Assembly (NCBI RefSeq): GCF_900114845.1
Contig: NZ_FOUK01000001.1
Span: forward strand, 970,479-1,034,478
From: Pimelobacter simplex
GTDB taxonomy: Bacteria > Actinomycetota > Actinomycetes > Propionibacteriales > Nocardioidaceae
Direction: 5' to 3'
Length of the DNA stretch: 64,000 bases
The notes beneath the pieces were generated by a model that saw only the letters and a list, made by a program, of their open reading frames with translations, ran no database searches and had not been told where the DNA came from. Below are positions 26,480 through 34,754 of this stretch, piece by piece. The translations under genes were made by a program, and so were the position numbers. How positions within the stretch are numbered: the first letter of the stretch is position 1; the number at the start of each line of letters is the position of its first letter.

Positions 26480-26493
26480 TTGATCTGCATCAA
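26480..26493. promoter_or_regulatory. Inverted repeat between hsp20 and its HspR-like regulator
   Basis: TTGAT-CTGC-ATCAA is a perfect 5-bp inverted repeat in the 73-base gap between the divergent genes, just upstream of TATAGA (26498-26503), the -10 of the merR-type gene. It does not match the classic HAIR repeat (CTTGAGT-N7-ACTCAAG) closely, but is well placed for autoregulation. Confidence 0.5.
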
Positions 26494-26509
26494 CCGTTAT
26501 AGATAATCT

Positions 26510-26818
26510 GTGGCCGTGAATCAAGGCCGAGATCGAGAAGGAGAGCGGGACCGGGTCCGCGGGGTCTTCGCGATCTCCGTCGCGGCCGAGATGACCTCGA
26601 TGCAGATCCAGAACCTGCGCGTCTACGAGCGCAGGGGACTGCTCGCGCCGCAGCGCAGCGAGGGCGGCACCCGCCTCTACAGCCGCGCCGACATCGAGAC
26701 CCTCCACCGCATCCGCGACCTGCTGGCCGAGGGGCTCAACCTCGCCGGGATCGCGCGCGTCCTCGAGCTGGAGGCCGAGCTGGCCCGGCTGCGGGCGCGG
26801 CTGGCTCAGGCGACCTGA
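26510..26818 (+). CDS. MerR-family transcriptional regulator, HspR-like
   Basis: Encodes 102 residues. The MerR HTH reads GVFAISVAAEMTSMQIQNLRVYERRGLLAPQ, split here only by normal loops, then GGTRLYSRADIETLHRI, as in HspR. A short helical C-terminus (LELEAELARLRARLAQ) provides dimerisation. It has no Cys or effector domain. GTG at 26510 lies six bases after TATAGA. Divergent from hsp20, which it probably represses together with itself. Its end overlaps the convergent dioxygenase gene by 13 bases. Confidence 0.87.
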   Translation: MAVNQGRDREGERDRVRGVFAISVAAEMTSMQIQNLRVYERRGLLAPQRSEGGTRLYSRADIETLHRIRDLLAEGLNLAGIARVLELEAELARLRARLAQAT

Positions 26819-27600
26819 AGAGACCGCTTCGACAACCCCATCCAGAACCCGTCGATGACCTGCGCGCCCGGCTCGGTCGGGTCGCTGGCCGCACCGAGCG
26901 TGACGAAGAGCGGCGTGTAGTGCTCGACGGTCGGGTGGGCGTAGGGCATGCCCGGCGCCTTCGACCGGTACGACGCCAGCTCGTCGACGTCGCCGCGGGC
27001 CATGGCCTCGCCGGCCCAGGCGTCGAAGTCGGTGGACCAGCCGGGGGCGTCGGCGTCGATCTGCCAGGAGGTGAGGAAGGGCAGGCCGTGGGTGAGGAAG
27101 CCGGAGCCGATGATGAGGACGCCCTCGTCGCGCAGGGGCTTGAGCCGGCGGCCGATCTCCATGAGGCGGCCCGGGTCGTGGGTCGGCATCGACATCTGGA
27201 GCACGGGGATGTCCGCGCCGGGGTACATGATCTTGAGGGGCACCCAGGCGCCGTGGTCGAGGCCGCGCGAGGTGTGCTGGTGGACCGGCTCGGTGCGCGG
27301 CATCATCGCGGCGACCCGGGCGGCGAGGTGCGAGGCGTCGGGGGTCTCGTAGGTCATCTGGTAGTACTTCGGCGCGAAGCCGCCGAAGTCGTAGACCAGG
27401 GGTGCGCCGCTCGCGGTGAGCGAGAGGGGCGCCGACTCCCAGTGCGCGCTGACGATGAGGATCGCCTTCGGGCGTGGCAGGTCGCCGGCCCAGGCGGCGA
27501 GCTGGCTCGACCACAGCGGGTCGTCGAGGAGCGGGGGAGCGCCGTGCCCGATGTAGAGGGCCGGCATCCGGTCGCTGGTGGTGGTGTCGGTCATCGTCAT
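26806..27600 (-). CDS. ygiD: LigB-fold extradiol dioxygenase, 4,5-DOPA dioxygenase type
   Basis: Class III extradiol ring-cleavage enzyme family, 264 residues. The metal ligands are expected in PALYIGHGAPP (first His), AILIVSAHWES and DHGAWVPLKIMYP; SGFLTHGLPFL follows in the C-terminal half. Length and motif order match YgiD/DODA proteins. The natural substrate is unknown. A perfect 8-bp inverted repeat sits 11-30 bases upstream of the start and covers the promoter, as is common for MarR-controlled quinone or catechol response genes. No MarR gene is nearby. Confidence 0.88.
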   Translation of the reverse strand: MTMTDTTTSDRMPALYIGHGAPPLLDDPLWSSQLAAWAGDLPRPKAILIVSAHWESAPLSLTASGAPLVYDFGGFAPKYYQMTYETPDASHLAARVAAMMPRTEPVHQHTSRGLDHGAWVPLKIMYPGADIPVLQMSMPTHDPGRLMEIGRRLKPLRDEGVLIIGSGFLTHGLPFLTSWQIDADAPGWSTDFDAWAGEAMARGDVDELASYRSKAPGMPYAHPTVEHYTPLFVTLGAASDPTEPGAQVIDGFWMGLSKRSLQVA

Positions 27601-27610
27601 GCCTACCTCA

Positions 27611-27630
27611 ATAGTTGAGAGTTCAACTAT
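27611..27630. promoter_or_regulatory. Perfect 8-bp inverted repeat operator upstream of dioxygenase
   Basis: ATAGTTGA-GAGT-TCAACTAT lies 11-30 bases upstream of the dioxygenase start, overlapping the region of its promoter (TATTGA lies seven bases before the ATG on the minus strand). The size and symmetry fit a MarR-type dimer site. The regulator must be encoded outside the window. Confidence 0.65.
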
Positions 27631-27658
27631 ATTCCGAGGAACGCCGGAGCGGAAGGGG

Positions 27659-28357
27659 TCAGGCAGGCAACGTCCAGTCGACCGGCTCCCCGCCGCGCTC
27701 GGCGAGCAGGGCGTTGACCCGGCTGAAGGGGCGCGAGCCGAAGAAGCCGCGCGAGGCCGACAGCGGCGAGGGGTGCGCGGACTCCACCCACGGGATCGGG
27801 CCGAGGTGCGCCTTGAGCGTCTGCGCGTCGCGGCCCCAGAGGATCGCCGCGACGGGTGCCCCCGCCTCCGCCCGCCGTACGACGGCCTGGATCGCGCACG
27901 CCGTCACGTGCTCCCAGCCCTGGTTGCGGTGGGACGCCGACTCGCCGGGCCGCACGGTGAGCACCCGGTTGAGCAGCATCACGCCCTGGTCCGCCCAGGG
28001 CGTCAGGTCGCCGTGGGGCGGTGGGACGAAGCCGACGTCGTTGGCCAGCTCCTGGTAGATGTTCGCGAGGCTGCGCGGGATCGGCCGCACGTCGCGCTCG
28101 ACCGCGAAGCTCAGCCCGATGGGGTGCCCGGGCGTCGGGTACGGGTCCTGGCCCACGAGGAGCACGCGCACGTCGGCGAGCGGGCGCCGGAAGGCGTGGA
28201 AGACGCGGTCGCCGGCCGGCAGGTAGGACCGGCCCGCGGCGAGCTCCGCGCGGAGGAACTGGCCGAGCGCGGCGACGCGGTCCTCGACCGGTGCGAGCGC
28301 CTCGGCCCAGTCGGCGGCCATCAGGCCCTGGTCGACGAGCTTGGTGAGAGCATCCAC
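27659..28357 (-). CDS. ung: Uracil-DNA glycosylase family 1
   Basis: Removes uracil from DNA; 232 residues. The catalytic water-activating loop is [21 protein letters not shown] (Asp near residue 69) with [11 protein letters not shown] following, and the Leu-intercalation loop is [18 protein letters not shown] with the catalytic His near 195. GTG at 28357 lies six bases after TAGAGT on the minus strand, so it is probably leaderless. The 320 bases upstream are non-coding and strongly structured. Confidence 0.96.
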   Translation of the reverse strand: MDALTKLVDQGLMAADWAEALAPVEDRVAALGQFLRAELAAGRSYLPAGDRVFHAFRRPLADVRVLLVGQDPYPTPGHPIGLSFAVERDVRPIPRSLANIYQELANDVGFVPPPHGDLTPWADQGVMLLNRVLTVRPGESASHRNQGWEHVTACAIQAVVRRAEAGAPVAAILWGRDAQTLKAHLGPIPWVESAHPSPLSASRGFFGSRPFSRVNALLAERGGEPVDWTLPA

Positions 28358-28680
28358 GGCCGGACTCTAATGCGCTCTGCGGCGCATGGTCCCCCCAGAC
28401 CCACCCTCCCGTGCGAGAGGCCGGCCGTGGTGCTGCTCCCTGCCCGCCACCGACCGGGGGCGCCCCTCTCCCTCCAAGGGGCGCCACCACCGGCTGTGGC
28501 GTGGCTCCGACGCGGATCTCGAGCCCTGCTGGTCCTCCGGGGGCACCCGGCTTGGGGTGCCGGTCCCGGTGGGGCTCCCTCCAACGGATCTTCGAGGTCC
28601 GCGTCGGTGAGGAAGAATCTACGGAGCCGGGGCAGGCCCGGGAATCGGGAACGCGGCCGGGACCCGCTAGTCCTTTGGGA
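28358..28680. ncRNA. Structured non-coding region, possible RNA element
   Basis: No gene fits these 323 bases between the decarboxylase and ung. They hold a 17-bp stem (28507-28523 with 28591-28607, two G-T pairs) that encloses a 7-bp hairpin (28542-28548 with 28555-28561), and a separate perfect 9-bp hairpin (28459-28467 with 28477-28485). The sequence CTCCCTCCAA occurs exactly twice (28468-28477 and 28575-28584). A 6-bp hairpin TAGTCC-TTTG-GGACTA ends the region next to the decarboxylase stop. Nested pairing and a repeated loop motif suggest a structured RNA; I cannot match it to a known family, and the transcribed strand is unknown. Confidence 0.45.
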
Positions 28681-30129
28681 CTATGTCCCGGTGGCGAACG
28701 GCTCGGCCGGGGGCCGGGCGAGCCGGTCGAGGAAGGCGACGAGCACCGCCTCGCGCAGGGCCGGGGGAGCGACGTCGAGCAGTGCGTTGACCGACGCCAT
28801 CCGGTCGGGCAGGCCCAGGTCGCCCTCGCCGTCCGCGAGCCCGCCGGCGGCGAGCAGCATGTCGAACTCGTCGTCCCCCAGGGTGGCAGGGTCGACGGAC
28901 CGCAGCAGGTCGACGACGCCGGGATCGACGACGACCGGTCCGGCGGCGCGGGCCGCGGCGACCGCCTCGCCGAGCGCCGCGACGAAGGCGGCGGCGTCGG
29001 TCGCGGCGCTGATCGCGACGTGCAGCGACGGTGGCTGCCCCTCGTAGGAGAGCTGGGGCTGGACGAACCAGTCGCGCTCGGCCATCTCGTCGCACACGGT
29101 GAAGACGTCGAGCGGCCCGTCGGCGACGGCCGCCACGAGCGTCGACTCCGGCAAGGCGACCAGGGCGAGCCCGTCGATGGCCTCGATCCCGGCCGCGACG
29201 GCGTCGGTCGCGTCGAGCGCGCGCCGGGTCAGGTCGAGGTAGCCGTCGTGGCCGATCGCGCGCACCGTCGCCCAGGCGCCCGCGACCGGTCCGCCGGAGC
29301 GGGTGGACTGCAGCGTCGAGTTGAGCATCGTGTAGCCGGGCCAGCCGGCGTGCGCGAAGTACTGCGGACGGCGCAGGGCGGGGTCGCGGTGGAGCAGCAG
29401 CGAGGCGCCCTTGGGGGCGTAGGCGTACTTGTGCAGGTCGGTCGAGATCGACGTGACGCCGTCGACCGCGAACGTCCACGGGGCGACGGGGCGGCCCAGC
29501 CGCGCGCCATAGGGGAGGATCCAGCCGCCGATGCAGGCGTCGACGTGGCAGCGCACGCCGCGGGCGGCGGCCGCCGCGGCGATGGCGGGGACCGGGTCGA
29601 CCACCCCGTGCGCGTACGACGGCGCGCTGGCCACGACGAGCACCGTGGTGTCGTCGATGGCCGCGGCCATCGCCTCCGGGTCGGCGCGGTGGTCGGGGCC
29701 GGTGGGGACCACGATCACGCGCACCCCGAAGTAGTGCCCGGCCTTGTGGAAGGCGGCGTGCACGGTGTCGGCGACCACGATGGAGGGGGAGTCGATCTCG
29801 GGCCGCGCGTCCCGGGCGCCGAGCACCGCGAGCAGGCAGGACTCGGTGCCGCCGGAGGTGATCGTGCCGACCATCGAGTCGGGTCCGTCGACGAGCTCGC
29901 GGGCGAACGCGACGAGGTCGTTCTCCATCGTCAGCAGGCTCGGGAAGGCGGTGGGGTCCAGGCCGTTGCTGCCGGCGAACGCGGCCACCGCGTCGCGGGC
30001 GAGCGCGTCGACGTCGGCCAGGCCGGCGTCGTACACGTAGGCGAGGGTGCGACCGCCGTGCACGGGCAGGTCGTCGGCCTGGAGCGCGGCGAGGCGCGCG
30101 CGGATCTGGTCAGGCGTCGGCTGCGACAT
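28681..30129 (-). CDS. PLP-dependent decarboxylase / sphingosine-1-phosphate lyase-like
   Basis: Fold-type I PLP enzyme of the group II decarboxylase family, 482 residues. GTITSGGTESCLLAVLGAR binds the cofactor phosphate, CHVDACIGGWILPYGA carries the Asp that contacts the ring nitrogen, and SISTDLHKYAYAPKGASLLL has the Schiff-base Lys near residue 230. The DxCxGG and STDxHKYxxxPKG motifs are those of dihydrosphingosine-phosphate lyase-like and mfnA/tyrosine decarboxylase-like proteins. Substrate not known. It is the last gene of an operon with an MFS transporter (20-base overlap) and a hydrolase. Confidence 0.88.
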   Translation of the reverse strand: MSQPTPDQIRARLAALQADDLPVHGGRTLAYVYDAGLADVDALARDAVAAFAGSNGLDPTAFPSLLTMENDLVAFARELVDGPDSMVGTITSGGTESCLLAVLGARDARPEIDSPSIVVADTVHAAFHKAGHYFGVRVIVVPTGPDHRADPEAMAAAIDDTTVLVVASAPSYAHGVVDPVPAIAAAAAARGVRCHVDACIGGWILPYGARLGRPVAPWTFAVDGVTSISTDLHKYAYAPKGASLLLHRDPALRRPQYFAHAGWPGYTMLNSTLQSTRSGGPVAGAWATVRAIGHDGYLDLTRRALDATDAVAAGIEAIDGLALVALPESTLVAAVADGPLDVFTVCDEMAERDWFVQPQLSYEGQPPSLHVAISAATDAAAFVAALGEAVAAARAAGPVVVDPGVVDLLRSVDPATLGDDEFDMLLAAGGLADGEGDLGLPDRMASVNALLDVAPPALREAVLVAFLDRLARPPAEPFATGT

Positions 30130-31441
30130 CGGGCCGATCGACCTCCTTCTCGTCGAGGGCGTAGCCGCGCAGCCACCACAGGCTGGCGAGCACGAGCAGG
30201 GCGGGCAGCAGCGAGAACCCGAGGGTGATCGCGGTGACCGCGGAGTCCGGCTGGACGGCGCCGCCGGAGTCGCTGGAGCGGTAGGAGCCGAGCGCGAGGA
30301 CGACGGCGAACAGGCCCGGCCCGAGGGCGAGCCCGAGCGTCTCGCCGGCCGTCCACACGCCGGTGTAGACGCCGACCCGCGACGAGCCGGTACGACGGGC
30401 GTCGACCGCCGCCGCGTCGGGGAGCATCGCCATGGGGAAGACCTGCACGCCGGCGTACCCGACGCCGACCAGGCCGACCGCGGCGAACATCACGGGAGCC
30501 GGCGCGTGCCCGGCGAGCACGGCCAGCGCCGCCCCGGTCGCCAGGACGAGCGAGGACGCGACGTAGCCGCGCTTCTTGCCGATCCGCCGCCCGATCGCCG
30601 CCCACGCGGGGGTGAGCAGCAGCGCCGGCCCGACGAAGCAGACGAACAGGACGGTGGCGGCGCCCTTGCGCTCGAGCACGTCGCCGGCCAGGTAGTCGAC
30701 GCCCGCGAGCATGCAGCCGGTGGCCAGTGCCTGGAGCACGAACGTCACGAGCAGCAGCCGGAAGTCGCGGGCCGCGGCGACCAGGCGGAGCTGGTCGCGC
30801 AGCGTGCCGGGGCTCGGCTCGACGACACCGATCCGCGCGCCGCGGGTGCCGCGGTAGGCGAGCAGCGCACCGGTCAGGATGATCGCGGCCATCGCCAGGC
30901 CCATGACGCGGTAGCCGTCGCGGCCGCCGATCGCGTCCCGGATCGCCGGCGCGCTCGCGCCCGCGAGCAGGATCGTGAACGCGAGGATCGCGACCCGCCA
31001 GGTCATCAGCCGGGTGCGCTCGTCGTAGGAGTCGGTCAGCTCGGCGGGCATCGCGACGTACGGCACCTGGAAGAAGGCGTACGCCGTCGCGCAGGCGAGG
31101 AAGGCGACGAGCACCCAGGCGGCGTCGACCGCCTGGGAGCCCAGGTCCGGCGCGGCGAAGAGCAGGGCGAAGCAGACGGCCAGCACGAGCCCCGCCCGCA
31201 GCAGCCACGGACGGCGCGGTCCGCGGGGATCGACGGTGCGGTCGCTGATCCGCCCGGCGACGGGGTTGAGCACGACGTCCCAGGCCTTGGGCAGGAAGAC
31301 GATCGCGCCGGCCGCGAGGGCGGGCACGGCCAGGGTGTCGGTCAGGTAGGGCAGCAGCATCAGCCCGGGCACGGTGCCGAACGCGCCCGTGGCGACCGAG
31401 CCGGCGCCGTACCCGACCCGGACGCTGCGGGGGAGGGTCAC
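30110..31441 (-). CDS. MFS transporter (GPH/MelB-like)
   Basis: Twelve-helix secondary transporter of 443 residues. The early motif VLNPVAGRISDRTVDPRGPRRPWLL is that of the GPH (sugar:cation) group of MFS proteins, though it is given here only as the recognisable core NPVAGRISDR. A second-half loop GRRIGKKRGYV mirrors it. The GTG start overlaps the hydrolase stop (GTGA) and its end overlaps the PLP enzyme by 20 bases, so the three are one operon. The cargo may be the substrate or product of the decarboxylase; unproven. Confidence 0.87.
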   Translation of the reverse strand: MTLPRSVRVGYGAGSVATGAFGTVPGLMLLPYLTDTLAVPALAAGAIVFLPKAWDVVLNPVAGRISDRTVDPRGPRRPWLLRAGLVLAVCFALLFAAPDLGSQAVDAAWVLVAFLACATAYAFFQVPYVAMPAELTDSYDERTRLMTWRVAILAFTILLAGASAPAIRDAIGGRDGYRVMGLAMAAIILTGALLAYRGTRGARIGVVEPSPGTLRDQLRLVAAARDFRLLLVTFVLQALATGCMLAGVDYLAGDVLERKGAATVLFVCFVGPALLLTPAWAAIGRRIGKKRGYVASSLVLATGAALAVLAGHAPAPVMFAAVGLVGVGYAGVQVFPMAMLPDAAAVDARRTGSSRVGVYTGVWTAGETLGLALGPGLFAVVLALGSYRSSDSGGAVQPDSAVTAITLGFSLLPALLVLASLWWLRGYALDEKEVDRPDVAADA

Positions 31442-32622
31442 TTGGAGAGCGCCCGGGACGCTGCCGAGGAGTGTCGCCGCTTGCGGCTCGTGCCGATCGC
31501 CTCGGTGGGCTGCTCGCCGCCCGACCACTGGGTGATCCACTCGTCCATCGCCAGCCACGTCGTACGACGCGCGGCGCGGCCGGTGAGCATCCCGAGGTGG
31601 CCGCCCGGCACGACCTCGAAGCGGACCTCGGGCGACCCCTTCAGCAGCGGCACGACCGCGTGGACCGCCGGGACGGGCGCGATGCCGTCGGCAGCCCCAC
31701 CGAAGACCAGCACCGGGACGGCGATGTCGGCCAGGTCGATGGTCCGGTCGTCGAGCTCGAAGGTGCCCGTGGCGAGCTGGTTGCCCTTGGCGAAGCGGTG
31801 GTAGAGCTGCCCGAACGTGCGGCCCGGGTAGGCGATCATGTTGGACGTGAAGGCGTCGACCGCCTCGACCTGCGCGAGGAACTCGCGGTCGTCGACGTGG
31901 GTTGCCAGCGCCAGCGGCTTGGTGACCAGCTTCTGGAAGGCGGTGAGCTGGAAGGCCCACTTCACCAGGGGCTTCGGCGCCCCGCCGAGCATCTGGTAGC
32001 CCTTGGTGATCGGGCCGTTGCCGTTGAACAGGTTGAGCAGCGGGCGGAACGGCGCGAGCAGCGGCACGAGGGCGACGTCGATCGGCGAGCCGACCACCGT
32101 CAGCGACGCCACCGGCAGGTCGCCGGAGCGCTTGTCGGCGAGCGTCAGCATCGAGAAGATGCCGCCCAGCGACCAGCCGATCACGTGCACCGGGCGGTCG
32201 CCCGCGTGCTTCGACACCTCGCGGATCGCGGTCGGCACGACCTCGTCGATCCAGTGCTCCATGCCGAGGTTGCGGTCGCGGAACGACACCTCGCCGTACT
32301 CGACGAGGTAGGTGGGACGGCCCTCGGTCACGAAGTGCTCGACCAGCGAGCACCCGCGGCGCAGGTCGTAGCAGCTCGACGGCGCGGCGAGCGGCGTCAC
32401 CAGCAGGACCGGGTCGCCCTGCTCCTGGACGTGCCCGGCCGGGCGGTAGTGGTAGACCTCGCGCAGCGTGCCGTCGTCGATGAGCGTGCGCGGCATCGGC
32501 CGCAGGTCGGCCACGCCGCCGTAGAGAACCTTGTGGGCGACATTGCTCGCGGCGGCCACGACCTGGTCCGGGGCGGGGAGCAGGCCGGCTCCGGGCACGG
32601 AGCGCAGGGGCACCAGATCCAT
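31438..32622 (-). CDS. Alpha/beta hydrolase, PHA synthase-like
   Basis: Encodes 394 residues of the PhaC-related alpha/beta hydrolase group: DPVLLVTPLAAPSSCYDL, YLVEYGEVSFRDRNLGMEHW, the nucleophile elbow VIGWSLGGIF, VLVFGGAADGIAP with the acid and VPGGHLGMLTG with the His. The nucleophile is Ser, where true PHA synthases have Cys, so hydrolysis or transacylation is more likely than polymer synthesis. ATG at 32622 lies six bases after TAGCGT on the minus strand. First gene of the operon with the transporter and PLP enzyme. An 18-bp palindrome covers its promoter. Confidence 0.85.
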   Translation of the reverse strand: MDLVPLRSVPGAGLLPAPDQVVAAASNVAHKVLYGGVADLRPMPRTLIDDGTLREVYHYRPAGHVQEQGDPVLLVTPLAAPSSCYDLRRGCSLVEHFVTEGRPTYLVEYGEVSFRDRNLGMEHWIDEVVPTAIREVSKHAGDRPVHVIGWSLGGIFSMLTLADKRSGDLPVASLTVVGSPIDVALVPLLAPFRPLLNLFNGNGPITKGYQMLGGAPKPLVKWAFQLTAFQKLVTKPLALATHVDDREFLAQVEAVDAFTSNMIAYPGRTFGQLYHRFAKGNQLATGTFELDDRTIDLADIAVPVLVFGGAADGIAPVPAVHAVVPLLKGSPEVRFEVVPGGHLGMLTGRAARRTTWLAMDEWITQWSGGEQPTEAIGTSRKRRHSSAASRALSK

Positions 32623-32629
32623 GGGCGAA

Positions 32630-32647
32630 CGCTACCGCGCGGTAGCG
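32630..32647. promoter_or_regulatory. 18-bp palindrome over hydrolase promoter
   Basis: CGCTACCGCGCGGTAGCG is a perfect palindrome located 8-25 bases upstream of the hydrolase start; its left arm overlaps the minus-strand -10 (TAGCGT). It lies in the 28-base gap after otsA. A repressor here would block the operon directly. Confidence 0.6.
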
Positions 32648-32650
32648 GGT

Positions 32651-34078
32651 TCAGGAGCGTGTTGCTGGTCGCACCGTCTTGGAGTGGCTGTGCGCGGCGT
32701 CGTCCTCGAGCTCGGTCATGAAGCTGTCGGCCCACGCCTTCACGTCGTGCTGCGCGATCTGCTTGCGCATCGCGCGCATCCGGCGGCTGAGCTCCTTGGG
32801 CTCCGCGTGGTAGGCCTCGAGCAGCGCGGCCTTCATGCCGTTCATGTCGTAGGGGTTGACCAGCCAGGCCTGGCGCAGCTCGTCGGCGGCGCCGGCGAAC
32901 TCGCTGAGGACCAGGGCGCCGTCCTCGTCGGTGCGGCAGGCGACGTACTCCTTGGCGACGAGGTTCATGCCGTCGCGGTAGGGCGTGACGACCATGATGT
33001 CGGCGGCGCGGTAGAGCGCGGCCATCTCCTCGCGCGGGTACGACGTGTGGAGGTAGCTGACCGCCGGCCGGCCGATCCGCCCGAGGTCGCCGTTGATGCG
33101 CCCGACGAGGCGCTCGATGTCGTCGCGGAGGTTGCGGTAGTGCTCGACCCGCTCGCGGGAGGGGACGGCGACCTGGACGAACACGGCGTCCTCGACGGTG
33201 AGCGCGCCGTCGCTGATGAGCTCGCCGAACGCGCGCAACCGCGCGTAGATGCCCTTGGTGTAGTCGAGGCGGTCGATGCCGAGGAAGATCCGGCGCGGGT
33301 TGCCGAGCGCCTCGCGGATCGCGGCGGCGCGCTCGGCGACGGCGTCGGACGCCGCGAGCTCGGCGAAGCCGCCGGCGTCGATCGAGATGGGGAAGGCGGC
33401 GGCCCGGACGGTCCGGCCGTCCGGGAGGTAGACCAGGTCGCGGTGCGTCTTGTGGCCGACCCGCTGGCGGACCAGGCGGATGAAGTTCTGTGCCGCGCCC
33501 GGCAGCTGGAAGCCCACCAGGTCGGCACCGAGCAGCCCCTCGAGGATCTGGCGGCGCCACGGCAGCTGCTGGAAGAGCTCGGCCGGCGGGAACGGGATGT
33601 GCAGGTAGAAGCCGATCCGCAGGTCCGGGCGCAGCTCGCGCAGCATCTGGGGCACCAGCTGCAGCTGGTAGTCGTGCACCCACACGGTCGCGCCCTCGGC
33701 GGCCAGCTCGGCGGCGCGCTCGGCGAAGCGGCGGTTGACCCGGACGTAGGTGTCCCACCACTCGCGGTGGAACTCCGGCTTGGCCACGACGTCGTGGTAC
33801 AGCGGCCACAGGGTTCCGTTGGAGAAGCCCTCGTAGTGCTCCTCGATCTCCTCCGCCGACATCGCCAGCGGCACCAGGTCGAGGCCGTCGACCTTGAACG
33901 GCTTGAACTTCTGGGTCCCACCCGGCCACCCGATCCACACGCCGTCGTGGGCCCGCATCACGGGCTCGATGGCCGAGACGAGACCGCCGGGGGAGCGGCG
34001 CCAGGTGCTCCTCCCCCTGGCGTCGGTGACGCGGTCGACGGGCAGGCGGTTGGCGACGATCACGAGGTCATGGCCCAC
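32651..34078 (-). CDS. otsA: Alpha,alpha-trehalose-phosphate synthase
   Basis: GT20 glycosyltransferase joining (U/G/A)DP-glucose and glucose-6-phosphate into trehalose-6-phosphate; 475 residues. It opens [12 protein letters not shown], contains the [11 protein letters not shown] loop, [42 protein letters not shown], and the C-terminal nucleotide site [19 protein letters not shown] at 34078 lies six bases after TAGGGT on the minus strand. The partner phosphatase otsB is encoded 6.4 kb away on the other strand, with a low-GC island and a two-component system between them. Confidence 0.96.
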   Translation of the reverse strand: MGHDLVIVANRLPVDRVTDARGRSTWRRSPGGLVSAIEPVMRAHDGVWIGWPGGTQKFKPFKVDGLDLVPLAMSAEEIEEHYEGFSNGTLWPLYHDVVAKPEFHREWWDTYVRVNRRFAERAAELAAEGATVWVHDYQLQLVPQMLRELRPDLRIGFYLHIPFPPAELFQQLPWRRQILEGLLGADLVGFQLPGAAQNFIRLVRQRVGHKTHRDLVYLPDGRTVRAAAFPISIDAGGFAELAASDAVAERAAAIREALGNPRRIFLGIDRLDYTKGIYARLRAFGELISDGALTVEDAVFVQVAVPSRERVEHYRNLRDDIERLVGRINGDLGRIGRPAVSYLHTSYPREEMAALYRAADIMVVTPYRDGMNLVAKEYVACRTDEDGALVLSEFAGAADELRQAWLVNPYDMNGMKAALLEAYHAEPKELSRRMRAMRKQIAQHDVKAWADSFMTELEDDAAHSHSKTVRPATRS

Positions 34079-34424
34079 GAGACCACCCTAGGGGGTCCGG
34101 CCCACTCGGCCGCGGAAAGCGACGTACCTCGGGGCGATCACGCCTCGTCGGGCGCGAACCGGACCCCGTCGGTGTTGCTCGCGAGCACGACGGTCTCGGT
34201 CCGCCGGGCGCCCAGCCGGCGGGCCTGCGCGCGAAATCGTCGTTTCGCGCACGCACTCCGCGGCGCCCATTGGCGAAGAGCTCGCCAAGACCGATGCTTC
34301 TCCGGGATCCCCTTCGGAGGCGATCACCTGTAGGGGGTGCTGGTGCGCCGCCCTTTCGGGTACCCACAGAGTTCGGAGTTGCTATGCCGTGTACGTATTC
34401 CAGCCATCGATGTGAGCGCGCCCG
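34079..34424. other. Intergenic region with perfect hairpin and possible gene remnant
   Basis: No complete gene is supported. GCGCGAAA-TCGTCG-TTTCGCGC (34229-34250) is a perfect 8-bp hairpin and the clearest element. On the minus strand a frame ending at about 34139 reads RRTETVVLASNTDGVRFAP and DEA before a stop; it looks protein-like but has no start or family, and may be the tail of a lost gene. Composition falls in GC toward the right, entering the low-GC island. Confidence 0.45.
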
Positions 34425-34754
34425 ATGATCCGCCGGGTGGCCGCAACTATCGGCCTTGTGGCGAGCACCCTGGCGGTTGCACCCTCGGTGTCTCCTGCTT
34501 CAGCTGCTCCTGGTCCTGGTCTCGTCATCGCCACCGGCAAGGTGCTGGATGCTCGTGGCGTCGCCGTTCCGCAGGCGGAGGTTGCGCTGCAGATGTGGCC
34601 GAGCAATGACACGCTGGCAGCTGCTGGAGAAGGCGATCCGGTCAACCTGGTCACCGTCGCGTCGGCCAGCACGGACGCGGTCGGCAACTTCCAAGTTGAA
34701 GCTCCCGAGCATGGCGGATCTGCAGTCGGGCGCCGACGGGGACAACATCGTTGA
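34425..34754 (+). CDS. Secreted protein, N-terminal part of a frameshifted gene
   Basis: ATG at 34425 opens a Sec signal peptide (MIRRVAATIGLVASTLAVAP then SVSPASAAPG) and a beta-sandwich segment resembling carboxypeptidase-regulatory or Ig-like domains (VIATGKVLDARGVAVPQAEV, ASTDAVGNFQVEAP). At CCC-G (34704-34707) the frame runs off into 15 unrelated residues and a stop, whereas the +1 frame continues the protein for another 330 residues. Reading GAA-GCT-CCx-AGC-ATG would restore one exported protein of about 428 residues. A real mutation, a sequencing error in the C run, or +1 slippage at CCC-G are all possible. Confidence 0.65.
   Translation: MIRRVAATIGLVASTLAVAPSVSPASAAPGPGLVIATGKVLDARGVAVPQAEVALQMWPSNDTLAAAGEGDPVNLVTVASASTDAVGNFQVEAPEHGGSAVGRRRGQHR

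Noticed and set aside
28358..28680. Region as RNase P RNA, 6C RNA or SRP RNA
   Set aside because: The conserved cores of these RNAs (for example GGAGGAAAGTCC of RNase P, or paired hairpins with C6 loops) are not present.
31438..32622. Hydrolase as a true polyhydroxyalkanoate synthase (phaC)
   Set aside because: The nucleophile elbow is GWSLGG with Ser rather than the catalytic Cys of PhaC, so polymerase activity is unlikely.
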